From Cryptomeria japonica (taxonomy: Eukaryota > Streptophyta > Pinopsida > Cupressales > Cupressaceae), in NCBI RefSeq assembly GCF_030272615.1, contig NC_081406.1, positions 145,949,091 through 146,009,090 on the forward strand: DNA of 60,000 nt. Reading direction: 5' to 3'. The notes under the pieces are model-generated. The model ran no database searches. It had not been told where the DNA came from and saw only the letters and a program-made list of their open reading frames with translations. The position numbers and the translations under genes were made by a program. Of the stretch, positions 11,464 through 22,258 are shown piece by piece. Each line of letters starts with the position of its first letter. The first letter of the stretch is position 1.

Positions 11464-11483
11464 ATTGGAATTAGAGCAACTCC
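11464..11483 (+). other. C1 primer binding site
   Basis: TTGGAATTAGAGC follows the LTR end. It is a two-base variant of TGGTATCAGAGC, the initiator-tRNA-Met site of most plant Copia elements. Confidence 0.75.
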
Positions 11484-11534
11484 GGGTCGTGAGTGATATA
11501 AGCTTAACCGCTTGAGGTAAAAGATTCTTCTTTA

Positions 11535-12185
11535 ATGATGAAGAGGGAAGGTCCTTAGTTCAATAGAGATAACTTCAAAATATGGAAGGACAAAATGGAG
11601 ATTTATATCAAGAGTTTGGGTGCTCAACACTATAGCTATGTTGAGAATGTCTATGTTATCCTCACTGACACTATAACCGATGATCAGAAAAGAGAGATTC
11701 AAGAAAATAGGCAAGTCATGGAAGCCTTTATTAGCAACCTGTCCGATATTGAGTTCATTGATGTACAAGATAAGGAAAATCCTAAGGATGTATGGGACAC
11801 TCTGGAAACCATTTATGGTGGTGATGAGCATGTCAAGCCAGCTAAGGAAGAGAGCCTTAGAGGAAAATTTGAAGACATGAGGATGGTTGAAGGAGAGACC
11901 ATTCAACAATATGGCATAAGGAGCAAGATTGTGGTTAGAGATATCAAGAGCATTGGTGGAACAATTGATGATGCCACCATTGTCAGTAAAGTTTTGAGAT
12001 CATTGTTACTGGTCTATACAATCAGAGTTACTTCTATTTAGGAGCTAAGGTCTATCGACAAAACCAAGGTATCCTTAGACTCTATCATTGCAAAGTTGAT
12101 TGCATATGAGTTGAATAGCTATGATGGCAGTGTTAAGAAGACCAAGTGAACCTTTAGAGCATCTGCTGCACTAACCAGAAAAGGA
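11535..12185 (+). pseudogene. C1 gag, N-terminal part, with stops
   Basis: This encodes the Copia capsid precursor. The longest open part is 11595-12041. It contains the family features WKDKMEIYI, a helix-rich middle with DVWDTLETIYGGDE, and a segment around IQQYGIRSKI. The frame continues on both sides of an early TAG at about 11553, a TAG at 12039 and a TGA near 12147, because the sequence between them still reads as gag (ELRSIDKTKVSLDSI). The 12039 stop sits where related copies have Gln-Glu-Leu-Arg, suggesting CAG to TAG. Confidence 0.8.
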
Positions 12186-12227
12186 AAAGAAGTTAGTACT
12201 AGTTATGAATCCAGGCAATGCAAAGAT

Positions 12228-12782
12228 ATGGATGATGAAGAGATTCTGATGGAGTTTGAAGCTCTTCTTGCCAAGAGACTTCCAAAAGGCACTGGAAAAT
12301 ACAGAGGTAAGCTTCCTTTAAAATGTTTTTCCTACAATAAGATAGGACATATAGTTGTGAAATGTCCTAACAATGATAATAAGGATAAATCGGAGAGGTT
12401 TAGAAAGTATAAAGGAGAAGATAGGATAAATTGTCTTGTTGCAGTGGATGAAGGTGTTACTGATGAAGAATCTAAGGATGAAGAGAATGAAGACATAGTG
12501 TTTGTAGTTGTAAAGGAAGGAGTGTCTAACAAGAAAGCCCTTGTCTCTTGCATTGACAACTCTAATGAGTGGATTATTGATAGTGGGTGTTCTCACCACA
12601 TGAATGGTGACCGGAGAAAGTTTTTGTCTTTGGAAGAATATGATGGAGGTGTTGTTCAGTTTGGCAATGATGCACCATGCTTGGTGAAAAGTAAAGGATC
12701 CATCTCACTGAATGGAAAGAACAGTGTAGATGATGTCTATTGGGTAGAAGGTCTTAAGAATAACCTTTTGAGTGTTGCTTAG
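12228..12782 (+). pseudogene. C1 nucleocapsid knuckle and aspartic protease
   Basis: The zinc knuckle CFSYNKIGHIVVKCP lies at about residues 31-45; its second Cys is replaced by Tyr. The Copia protease active site is intact: WIIDSGCSHHMNGD near residue 115. Downstream, LKNNLLSVA runs into a TAG at 12780, where other elements in this window have a Gln after LLSVG. The protease would cleave the Gag-Pol polyprotein inside virus-like particles, but this copy is truncated. Confidence 0.8.
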
Positions 12783-14037
12783 CTAAATGACAAAGGACTC
12801 ATTTTGGAGTTCAAAGGTGGAGTCTGTAGTATAATTGGAAAGAGTGGTGAGCTTATTGCCACCAGTAAGTAGACCAGAGGTAACTTGTTTCAGTTGAATG
12901 CCAAGATTAGTCAGTGTCTGATGGCGAAGTTTGATAACAGTTAGATATGGCATAGGAGACTTTGTCATATAAAATTTGACAATATTGTAAAAGCCAGTAA
13001 GATCAAGGCAGTAAGAGGACTGCCTTTGCTAAACAAACCAGAGAATTCTTTGTGTAGAGAATTCCAACTCGGGAAGATGTTCCTCAACTTTCAAAGGTAA
13101 GTCTTTTTCAGGAGAGAACTTACTTGATCTTGTGCACACCAATCTGTGTGGTCCAATGAAAACTAGAAGTATTCAGGGAGATAGGTATTTCATGATTCTT
13201 ACTGATGACTGCTCAAGAATGATGTGGATTAGATTCTTGAAAGAGAAGTCTGAGGCATTTGGAAAGTTCAAATCCGTTAGAGCATTGGTAGAGAAGGAAA
13301 GTGGTCAAAGGATAAAATGCCTAAGAACTAATCAAGGAGGTGAATTCACTTCTGATGAATATAACAAGTACTGTGAAGAGAATGGTATCAAGAGACATCT
13401 GTCTGACCCAAGGACACCACAACAAAATGGCATGGCAGAAAGGAATAACAAGACTATAGTTGAAGTGGCCAGAAAAATGTTGATCCAGGGAAAGGTTTCT
13501 CACACGTTTTGGAGAGAAGTGGTGAGCACTGCAGTCTATACTATGAACCAGGTACTCATCAAGAAAGGTAAAGATAAAACCCCTTATGAGTATTGGACTA
13601 GGAAGACTCCCACTGTGAGTAATTTTAAAGTATTTGGCAGTAAGTGTTATATCAAGAGAGGTGAGCATCTGAGCAAGCTTGATGCTAAATGTGATGAAGG
13701 AATATTTATGGGATATTCCACTAAAAGCAAAGCTCTCAAGTGTTACAATAATAGGACTCAAAAAATTGTTGAGAGTATCAATGTCAAGGTTGATGAATCC
13801 CCTAAGAAACCCGAGGAAACCAACAGCAAGCAAGTGGAAGATGAAGCGGGTGCAATCTTCTGGGAACTGGTTAAGAAAGGAAATAGAAAAAAACTCAGTG
13901 TTCCTATACCAGTAGAAGCTGCAGTAGGTGAAGAACAAGATGGAGAAGAAGAAGAAGAAGAAGAAGAAGAGGAAAAGCAAGTAGAACTAGCTAGAGCCAC
14001 TCCTAGATATGTGAAACTACATCATGATCTGAAGTAG
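12783..14037 (+). pseudogene. C1 GAG-pre-integrase and integrase
   Basis: Between 12783 and 13131 the pre-integrase domain is readable but carries several stops; WHRRLCHIKFDN gives part of the HHCC zinc motif. The open stretch from 13132 to 14037 (301 codons) holds the integrase core. The first catalytic Asp is in MILTDDCSRM. The second should be in LR(S/T)D but reads LRTNQGGEF, so Asp is replaced by Asn. The Glu is in QQNGMAERN. A (GAA)n tract at about 13940-13972 gives a poly-Glu run near the end, which has probably expanded. With the Asp-to-Asn change and the stops, strand transfer activity is unlikely. Confidence 0.82.
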
Positions 14038-14865
14038 ATCATAAGAGATAAAGATGTAGGGATACTCACAAGAAGAAAGGTGAAAGAAAACTCTTCCATG
14101 GTTTCTGAATTTGAGCCTAAGACCACTAGAGAGGCACTTGAAGACTAGATTAAGGCAATGGAAGAGGAGTTGGACCAGATAGAAAAGAATGCAACATGGT
14201 CTTTGGTACCTAGACTGAAACACAAGAATGTCATAGGTACCAAATGGGTCTTCAGGAATAAGTTGAATGAAGAAGGCATGGTTGTAAGGAACAAGGTAAG
14301 ACTTGTATGCAAGGGATATGCTCAGGAAGAGGGAGAAGACTATGGAGAAACCTTTGCCCCAGTGGCTAGACTAGAAGGTGTTCAAATGCTACTTGCATTT
14401 GCAACATTTAAGGGATTCAAGGTATACCAGATGGATGTGAAGTCTACATTCTTGAATGGAATCCTAGAAGAGGAACTATATATTGAGCAACTAGATGGGT
14501 TTGCCTTATCAGAAGATAGTAACATGGTGTGTAGATTACACAAGACCCTGTATGGATTGAAACAAGCACCAAGGGCATGGTATGAATGGTTACACTCTCA
14601 TCTTGTGAAGATATGATTTTAGAGAATAAGTGACGACAACAACATCTACCTGAAATCTGAAGGTGATCAAATTTTGATCTATGAAGTGTTTGTAAAAGAC
14701 ATAATCTTTGGAAGAGATGATGAAATGAGCCATGCATTTGCAGATGAAATGAAGAAAGAGTTTGAGATGTCTCTAATTGGAGAGATAAAGTTCTTCATTG
14801 GTTTACAAATTCAACAGATGAAAGAGGGTATCTTTATTAACTAGTCCAAGTATGTCAAAGAGGTA
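14038..14865 (+). pseudogene. C1 reverse transcriptase
   Basis: The open part is 14158-14616. It has the Copia RT opening IGTKWVFRNKLNE near residue 23, KVRLVCKGYAQ, then FAPVARLEGVQMLLAFA, YQMDVKSTFLNG (first catalytic Asp region) and LYGLKQAPRAWYEWL. It then ends in a frameshift or stop at 14616. The expected second catalytic motif YVDD appears as a degraded VKD near 14693-14710 (VFVKDIIFGRDDE), so the polymerase active site is damaged. Additional stops lie near 14034, 14146 and 14841. Confidence 0.8.
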
Positions 14866-15640
14866 TTGAAGACCTTTGGCATGGAGGAGAGCAAACTGGT
14901 TGGTACACCGATGGTGACCGACTGCAAATTGACTAAGGAAGATGATTCAACATTGGTGAATAAGAAGGAGTACCGATCAATTATCGGTAAGATGCACTAT
15001 GTGGTACACAAAAGACCGAATATTGCTCATGCAGTGGGCATTATGGCTCATTTTTAGAAAAGTCTAAGAGAATCCCACTTGGTAGCAGTCAAGAGGATTC
15101 TTAGATACCTGAAAGAGACAGTTGATTATGGATTGTGGTATCCATAAAATGGTGATTTAATCTCAAAGTATTTACCAATGCAGATTGGGCAGGTAATGTG
15201 GACAACCGAAAAGAATAATCAGTGGAGCGTTCTTTCTTGGTGGAAGACTAGTCTCATGGATGAGTAAGAAGCAAAGCTGTATTTCCTAGTCTACAGATGA
15301 AGCGGAGTATGTGGCAACATTTATGAATTGCACTCAAGCAATCTGGATAAAACATGTATTGGATGGTTTCAAAGTACCTATATCTGAACCGGTGAGTATA
15401 TTTTGTGACAACATAAGGGAAATAAATATTTCCTAGAATTCAATATTGTATGCTAGAACTAAGCACATTGAGCTCAAGTATCACTTCTTCAGAGAGAAGG
15501 TTCAAAACAAAGAGGTTGTATTAGAACATATTTCTAGTAAGGAATAGCTAGAAGACATATTCACTAAGCCCTTACCGAAAACTACATTTACCTATTTGAG
15601 AGGTGAATTAGGGGTTCTGTCCCTTCATGAAGTAAAATAA
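14866..15640 (+). pseudogene. C1 connection domain and RNase H
   Basis: Readable pieces include the segment MEESKLVGTPMVTDCKLTKEDD (positions 14881-14946, partly shown), YRSIIGKMHYV, KRPNIAHAVGI, the RNase H stretch with DEAEYVA near 15298, and the C-terminal KPLPKTTFTYL before the TAA at 15638. Stops occur at about 15055, 15147, 15433 and 15545, several at positions where relatives in this window carry Gln. Nonfunctional. Confidence 0.78.
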
Positions 15641-15896
15641 AGCTTTGTGCTCCACATCAGTCAGGTACTACAGTGTCAAATCTTTCAGGATTGATGTGTT
15701 GAAGGATTCTACTCCATAGGGAGAGCAGCATAGTGGAGAATGGAAGCTTGTGCCTCCACTTTGGCATTGCTGTCAAAGGGGGAGAAGATATCTGAAGTGA
15801 TGAAGATATGTGATATGGGAGAAGATATATGTTATAGTTGCACTAGTCTATGTTGTTTATAGTTGTAATGCTACACTGAGTATTGCCATCAATACC

Positions 15897-15908
15897 AAAG
15901 GGGGAGAC
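15897..15908 (+). other. C1 polypurine tract
   Basis: AAAGGGGGAGAC directly precedes the 3' LTR. It is part of the wider motif TTGCCATCAATACCAAAGG shared with the other Copia-type elements here. Confidence 0.85.
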
Positions 15909-18105
15909 TGTTGGCATATGATGAACCAATATGATGATAATGTATGTTGTCATTGATGTCAATAAGTACAAGTGAACCAGTATGAAGATTGGAAGAAGTT
16001 GTTATTGATGTTCAAGTAGGAGAACGAGTATGAAGGGATGAAGTGGACCGGTGTCAAGGTTTCACTAAGTGTGACTACCAGTTGGTAGTCTCAGCTCTAG
16101 GGTTTCCGGTTTGGCAATCTAGCTTGTGTGATGCAACTGGTGACATTTTGTGATGAGTTAGCTAAGGGATATGGATGAGATCGATATGCCACATCAGTTT
16201 TGTGCATGTGAAGATCGATTGCATTAAATGTCTACCTCAGGAATGAACATTTTTCTTAGCGGTATGTGAAGAAAGCATGATGGGTTACTAATTTCCATAT
16301 GCGGTGAAGAAAGGACGATGCAGAATGACTTGTGATCTTTTTGAGATTGTTTTATTCTATGCAAAGTGTTTGAACAGTCAGGATTGGACCGCTTGTAATT
16401 GTAAACCTAAAATGTTTAGGGTTTATGCTACCGACCTAATTATTGTCTATAAGGTCGATGATGTTTGTTATTGCTTGTGTTGGAAAATGTTGTGTTTGTA
16501 TCCAAGTGATGAGATACTTGCCAGACCAGTGAGTGGAAAACTATAGAGTGTGATTACAGAGTGTTGGCATATGCACACTCCAATGAGACATTGTATGTGA
16601 TTGAAGGTTTTGTCATTGATGGCAACCTTGCAATCCTATGGCACCGGTAAATGCATTATACTAGCATTAGCAGATCACACTCTACACCAGCACTCAGGAC
16701 ATCGACACCGACACAAAGAGAAGAAGTATACTGGCACAGAGGCTGACAGGATTTTGTTATATTATATTTTGTTTATTATTGTAAGAACTTTGTAAGCCGA
16801 CTTGGCAAATTGTAAAATGACTCTTATATATAAAAGAGATCATTATAGACATTTGGTATGAGTGAGGAAGTGTAAAAGAAAAATATTAGGTAGACCTATT
16901 ATGTGAAATATAGGCTAAGGGTTTATGTAAGAAGTAGAGCAACAACTGGTACTGGATCAGGCATTATAGATGCTATTGTAAATCAGTACAAGATATTGGA
17001 TTTGTATAATCCTCATTGTAAGTTAGTGAGACTTCCCATTGAGCACTGAGCTCTAAGCAGTTGGCCTTCCTGCATGTGCAGGCCCCTATTGTAAGTAATA
17101 TTCTCTTATTGGCAAGTGAGTGAATATTGTGGGTCATAAATCCCACTGAGGTTTTTCCCACATCGGTTTTCCTCGTTAAAACCTTGTGTTATGGTGTGCT
17201 TTTCATGTGGATATTCTTGATTCTATTTATTGCATTACTTCTTGCTTACTGGTACACTGTTATAATATGTTCTACATGTTTTAATTCAAGAAATTCTACT
17301 CACCGGTTAGATACTGATTCACCCCCCCTCTCAGTATCTGTGGGATTCCTAACACAGAGTAGAGGAGCTAAAAAGGATATGCCTTAGCATGTAGTGTTGT
17401 TATCAGATCAGAGCTTTACTTGTTGTCTTCTACCCATTTCAATAGTAGGAACACCCCTTTATCAGGTAGCTTTAATAGGCTGATTGAAAATCCTCTAACC
17501 AGGCGACTCAAGATCATTGAGTTCTTCAAATCCTCTAGCGAGGTAGCCTTTAACAGGGTTTCAACCTTTAACAGGGTATATAGCCATCCCTTAACTGGGT
17601 GATCTTTAACAAGATCGGTTCCTAATAGAACCTTATTGTAAAGTCTTTAATTGGACTAGGCTCCTAATAGAGAGAGCTTCAAAAGAGTTCTAAAACAAGA
17701 TTGTGGGTATTCATCCCCACCGTGGTTTTTCCCATTTGAGTTTCCACGTGAAAAAATTGTGTGTCATGAGTTGTGCATTTTTCATGTGATGATTGAGCAG
17801 TCTTTGTTTAGGTGAATAGGCATGCAAAGCTAATGGTTATGGTATTACTGATATAACACATGCATGAGTATATTGGTGAAGTAGTTATCAAGTGTTGAAT
17901 ATTATTTGAAGTATTCAATTTTACTGGTTTAGCTGTCTAGAGTCTTAGAGTGTTTAATTGGTATTGCCATGGTTAAGTTTAGTGATGAAGACAACCAGTT
18001 AGCATTCTTTTAACTTCATAAGTTGTAGAGAAGATTTTGTATGTACTAATTCTCCCCCCCCCCTCAGTACCGATTAGGGTATTTGTTGTTCATCATTATT
18101 CATCA
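15909..18105 (+). repeat. C1 3' LTR, interrupted by solo LTR L
   Basis: Starts TGTTGGCATATG and ends TCATCA. It contains hairpin 1 at 17722-17747 and hairpin 2 at 18043-18070. Solo LTR L is inserted at 16562-17354. Confidence 0.9.
16562..17354 (+). mobile_element. Solo LTR L (793 bp) inside the C1 3' LTR
   Basis: Begins TGTTGGCATATGC, ends CCTAACA and is flanked by the perfect TSD CAGAG (16557-16561, 17355-17359). The C1 5' LTR lacks it. No internal region remains, so it arose by LTR-LTR recombination. It belongs to the same family as solo LTR K (53997-54767) and is related to the J LTR. It carries hairpin 1 (17148-17174) and hairpin 2 (17309-17339). Confidence 0.9.
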
Positions 18106-18190
18106 AATACAAGCCTCTTCATAGACCCTCCTATAGAAGAATTGGCCCAGCTGAAAGATTGGTTCAACTAGAATGTTGACATTGGGCAAG
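18106..18190 (+). pseudogene. RPA1-like: RPA1 continuation beyond the Copia insertion
   Basis: Directly after the far AATAC duplication the sequence continues the RPA1 reading: SLFIDPPIEELAQLKDWFN. This matches the end of DBD-B, where RPA1 proteins have a proline-rich step followed by LKxW(F/Y). An in-frame TAG follows near 18170. Similarity ends at about 18180-18200, where the array-A element sequence (Glu/Lys-rich on the minus strand) begins. The rest of RPA1 is absent from the window, so a deletion or rearrangement joined the two sequences. Confidence 0.6.
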
Positions 18191-18199
18191 AAAATACAA

Positions 18200-20483
18200 A
18201 TCATCTTGTTGTCTTTCTCTTCTCTTTTTACTTCTTTCTATCTTCTTCTTTCCGCTTCTCTTCTTCTTTCTTCTTCTCCTCTTCCTGTTTCCTCTTCTCC
18301 TCTTCCCGTTTCCTCCACTCCTCTTCTTTCTTCTTCCCCTCTTATGCTTGTTTCCTCTTCTCTTCTTCCTGTTTATTTTTCTCTTCATCTTGTTTCTTCC
18401 ACTCTTCTTCTTTGTTTTTCTTTTCTTCTTTCTCCACTTGCTCGTTGTTAGCCTTTTCTTTGTCCTATTTTTCCTAGTCTACTCTCTCTTTGTCAGCCTT
18501 TTCCTTTGCTGCATCTAGAGTGACATCTTCACCATCCAAAGCATCAACATCAATAGTGTCCATTTGTTTAGTAATCAGTTCTCCTTCACTATCATACACC
18601 TCATCTAGTTTTTCAATTTCCGGTTCTTGTTCAGTCTTCTTGTTCGCTTCAGACACTTGGTGCAACCTCAGAGCAACTTTGGCATGGGAGTATGTATCTT
18701 TTACTACTTTAGAGACTTTGCCTTCCAGTAACAAGAGTCTTCTTATTCTCATGAAGAAGAGGCCTTTGTACTTATCCATGATTTCATAGAGCTCAAAATT
18801 TGACACATCAGGAAAATATTGTGCATATATTTCCTCTCTTATTTCCTATTCCTTTTCTATGGCAATGCGCCATTTGTTATCTAAAGAATTGTATAAAGCA
18901 TCCGGTGTCACAGATCTAATTTCTGATGGCGACCGGTCATTAATACATAGATATTGAATGATTTCCTATTCAACTTCCTCCTTTTCATTATCATTAAAAT
19001 CATCAAAGTGATCTATTAAATCACTTATCACTTTTCTCCTAATATTCTTGATAGTCCTTTGACAATGTGTCAATGGTTTATAAGAGGAAATGTCTATATT
19101 TACCAGTGCTGACGATGCCAATTCATTGCTAGTTGTCTTTGCTTTCTTCCTAGTTTGCCTAGACTTTTTAGGCTACACTTCAGGTTCTGTATACTCAGAA
19201 TCTGGTGAATTGCTCTTAGTCTTCCGCTTTATTTCAAAAACCTTGGCGGGTGCAACTTCAAGTTTCTTCTTGGCAGGTGACCGCTTGGTCACTTAAGGAC
19301 TTGCAGAGGTAACCGATGTCGATACCGATGGCACTGCCTTTCCCTTCTTCACTAAAGGTTCTTCAACTGGTTTTATCCTTTCTAAGTAACTGCCAGTTCT
19401 TTTCTTCTTCGGATCAATAGGCGAGGCAAGTAGTGTAGAGGCATACCCATCTAGCTCGTCATACATCACCTCATATCCCATGGGTTCAACATTTTCTTTT
19501 CTAGGCTCCACCGCCTCCATTATGTATTCATCTACTCTGATGGTAAAGCAGATGTCCTCTTCATACTTCTTAACAATGTCGCTAGATATCCTCATCCGTT
19601 GGCTCATCTTCCGCTTGAACTCATCAAATTATTTATTGAAGACTTCAAGATATCTGGTTCCCACCGCTTGAAGACTTTCTCTGATTTGTTTAGTAACCAG
19701 TTGGTCACCAGACCATTGAATATCACCAACTCCTGGAAAATAGCCTTGAAAGTAGAAAAATAGACCTACCAAGAGTTGTCCAAATTTAAATCTAAAGGCA
19801 TTGTCTTGTTTGATAGACTTTGGGTTTACCAGAAGTTGCCTCTGCATACAGGTGCATAGATCAAATGAGGCATCTTCCATGATCATTTTGTAGGCAACAT
19901 TCATTGTAGCTGCAGAGACAGAGTTTATTCTACTAGCATAGAACATCCGATATCCAATCACCATGCAAGCATAATTGACCAAATCATCCTTGATGGTTTT
20001 AACAGTCATTCCCCGTTGGTCACTCATAGAACCGGTGAGCTTAGTCATTTCAGTCTTGATGACTTTTCTTGGGGTTGGCACCTCACCAGTGTTGCAGAAA
20101 CTGGTGACGACATGAATGGCTTCAAGCATAATATCATGTGTTCTCTCAAGATACATCTTGTCACCATGCACTTTTCTCAGAATGATGCGGATGTGATCTT
20201 CCATAAATTCTTCAAGAAAGTATACCGCATTATGAAGTTTCTTCCTTTCTAGGATGTTGTATTCTGGTTTGATCTTTTTGTCATCCCCACCGAACAGACC
20301 TGGCTGAGAATGGATCACTAGAGATCCTAGGTCTTCCAATTTACAATCAATGTACCCTGAAATATCATCTTCTACTATAACTCTAGCGGGTATCTGGGAT
20401 AGGGCATTGTATTTCATCTTCCGTTGGATAAAATCCGCTGAATCAACAAGTGCACTAGAATTGGAGTATGATGCAGAAGCCAT
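18200..20483 (-). pseudogene. Array copy A, ORF2 (unknown function)
   Basis: The start ATG is at 20483 (MASASYSNSSALVDSAD). Open parts are 20483-19629, 19607-19293 and 18806-18474, joined by readable sequence with mostly TAG stops. Near residues 30-50 is IPARVIVEDDISGYIDCKLEDLG, which aligns with IYVEGLRAYIHYNLEDLG in element I. Further on, a Lys/Arg-rich low-complexity stretch is followed by a helical block (FNDNEKEEVE...ALYNSLDNKWRIAIEKE) that aligns with FSNEEKESIEN...DLYRRLDAKRLAIVE in element J. The C-terminal part (18480-18200) is strongly Glu/Lys-rich and is absent from copy B. I recognise no enzymatic motif. It may be a second structural protein or a captured host gene. Confidence 0.6.
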
Positions 20484-20853
20484 GATAAACTGATAAACAA
20501 AAATTTTGATAAATACCTTCAGAATTTTGAAATTTAGGGTTTGCGAATTCAGCTTCACTACACACCACTTCGGTTGCTGGATCACCACTTTGTGTTCTTG
20601 ACTGATTGATACTATCTCTGGATTCTACTTCAAAGTTTTGAAATCTCTCTGAATCGCAAAACGAATCACCTATAGTCACTCTACACTTGAAAATTTCTTC
20701 GCTCGCAAATTGATAAGTGAAAATGACGTTAGGAATCCCTTATAAACAAATTTTTCACCTACCATAATAAATGCACCACCATCAGGGCATAAACCCTAAT
20801 TTTGCCTTTTACCATTTGCGGTCTTTTGTCGATTGACAGGTAACACATACTAG

Positions 20854-22220
20854 TTAAGGTCTTTTACCAATATAAACTGGGGGTTTGAAATATTTCACCG
20901 ATTCTCTCCCCCTAAGCTTTTTTGAAGCGTAGTTTCCTGGTTCAAAGATTTCCACAGTAGTTGCAGAAACTGGTTCTTTCTGTGACACTTCTTCAGGTTT
21001 CTTCTTCCATGTTGTCTTCATATCTTCTTGAATAGTTTCAACATCAATCTTTCCTTCCAGAGTGATCGGTATACCATCTGATATGTTCTTTCTCATCCTG
21101 CAGATTCTAGCAGTGTGACACGGTTTGCTATAGTGATAGCATACCATTCCAAGTGCTCTCCATGGTCCATTATTCACATTTCCATTTTTTCTTCTGCATG
21201 TTGCAGTAGTCTGACCATTACCATGATAGATCATACAGGTTTCTCTCCAACTGGTTGCAGTTTGATAGCCACCACCACCTGACTGATGGTCATAGGCATT
21301 ATACCGGTTTGGATTCTGATTCATAGAGGATTCAGGAAAAAATCTTTGACTCCTTTGAGGATATCTTCCAGTGTTGTGCACAACAGACCTGCATTCAAAT
21401 GCTCTATGGCTAAACTTGTTTCATGCATAATAGTTTCCATTGAATCTATTGGACCTGGGCTTATTGTTTAGAAAATAAGGAAAATTGTTGTAAGCCTTAT
21501 TTCTACATACATTGGCAGTATGTCCCTCCTTGAGACAATTAAAGCAAATAGGTTTAAATTTTTTCTTACCTTTACCTTTAGTGTCGGTTGCTTCTTTGAT
21601 GCCACATCTTGTGATTCAGAGGATTCACCTTCCTCATATCCAGAGAAACCAAGTCCATTAGTATTCTTTACTAGTTTAGCTGATTCAATCTTTTTCTCTA
21701 ACTTAGCAGCACTCTGATTGAATTTGGCAAGTATCTCCTTTGTTTAAGTGAGTTCCTTGGTAATAGAAGCATTGGACTCCTTCAAGGTTGCATTCTTAGA
21801 AATAGCCATGTTTATTTCACCTTGCATTTCTTCTTTTTCCAATTTACTTTCTTGTAGATGAGCGGTAAGTGCATTGATTTCTTGCTTTAGCTTGGAGATC
21901 TCATGATCTTTGTCTTCTACCAGATCTTCAGCTTTCCTCTGGTTCTCAAGCTCTTGACACATTTTGATAGTCAGTCCTTATAGTTCCCTTCTTAGGTTAA
22001 CATTGGATTCATTCAGTTTTTCAACTACTTCAACTAGGGCATCCATGTCTGCTTCATCAGAAGAACTATTTTTAGTAAGCTCCATTAGTTTTTCAGCATG
22101 CTTTCTTATCTTTGCTAGAGAGGCTTTATATTTGACTTTAAGTTCATCAAAGGCTTTCTCAGTCTGAGTGAGATGATGAGTAAGCTCCCTCATAGTGTAT
22201 TCCCCCATATCTCCTTCCAA
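20854..22220 (-). pseudogene. Array copy A, ORF1: coiled-coil Gag-like protein with zinc knuckles
   Basis: It starts at 22220 with MEGDMGEYTMRELTHHL, 25 codons after the PBS region. The first 170 residues are heptad-rich (AFDELKVKYKASLAKI, HEISKLKQEINALTAHL), predicting coiled coil. The knuckle region follows in shifted frames: a CLKEGHTANVC type, then a degraded pair, then CMIYHGNGQTTATC and CYHYSKPCHTARIC. The frame is broken by a TAG at about 21963, another near 21743 and a frameshift near 21600. It probably packaged the element's RNA. Confidence 0.65.
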
Positions 22221-22244
22221 GTGGTTAAATTTATAGAAAGGTTG

Positions 22245-22258
22245 GCTCTGATACCAAT
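22245..22258 (-). other. Primer binding site, copy A
   Basis: On the minus strand this reads ATTGGTATCAGAGC right after the LTR end, the standard plant Copia PBS. Confidence 0.85.

Larger units (their letters stand above)
1509..18105 (+). mobile_element. Copia LTR retrotransposon C1, nested host of D and L
   Basis: C1 is a complete Ty1/Copia element inserted in the RPA1 remnant. The perfect 5-bp TSD AATAC is at 1504-1508 and 18106-18110. Its 5' LTR (1509-1884 plus 10429-11463, about 1.41 kb without the insert) matches its 3' LTR (15909-18105, about 1.40 kb without solo LTR L). The PBS is at 11464 and the PPT at 15897-15908. The internal region reads gag, protease, integrase, reverse transcriptase, RNase H, which is the Copia order, but many stop codons (mostly TAG) interrupt it, so it cannot encode its own mobility. 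The insertion of D and L and the decay make it one of the older layers here. Confidence 0.9.

Noticed and set aside
13321-13980. 219-codon minus-strand ORF opposite the C1 integrase
   Set aside because: It is the antisense shadow of the integrase coding strand, with a poly-Phe run from the GAA repeat.
18173-18451. Ser/Leu-rich plus-strand ORF resembling a secreted or membrane protein
   Set aside because: It is the reverse complement of the Glu/Lys-rich tail of ORF2 in copy A; the CTT/TCT repeats create the Ser/Leu bias.
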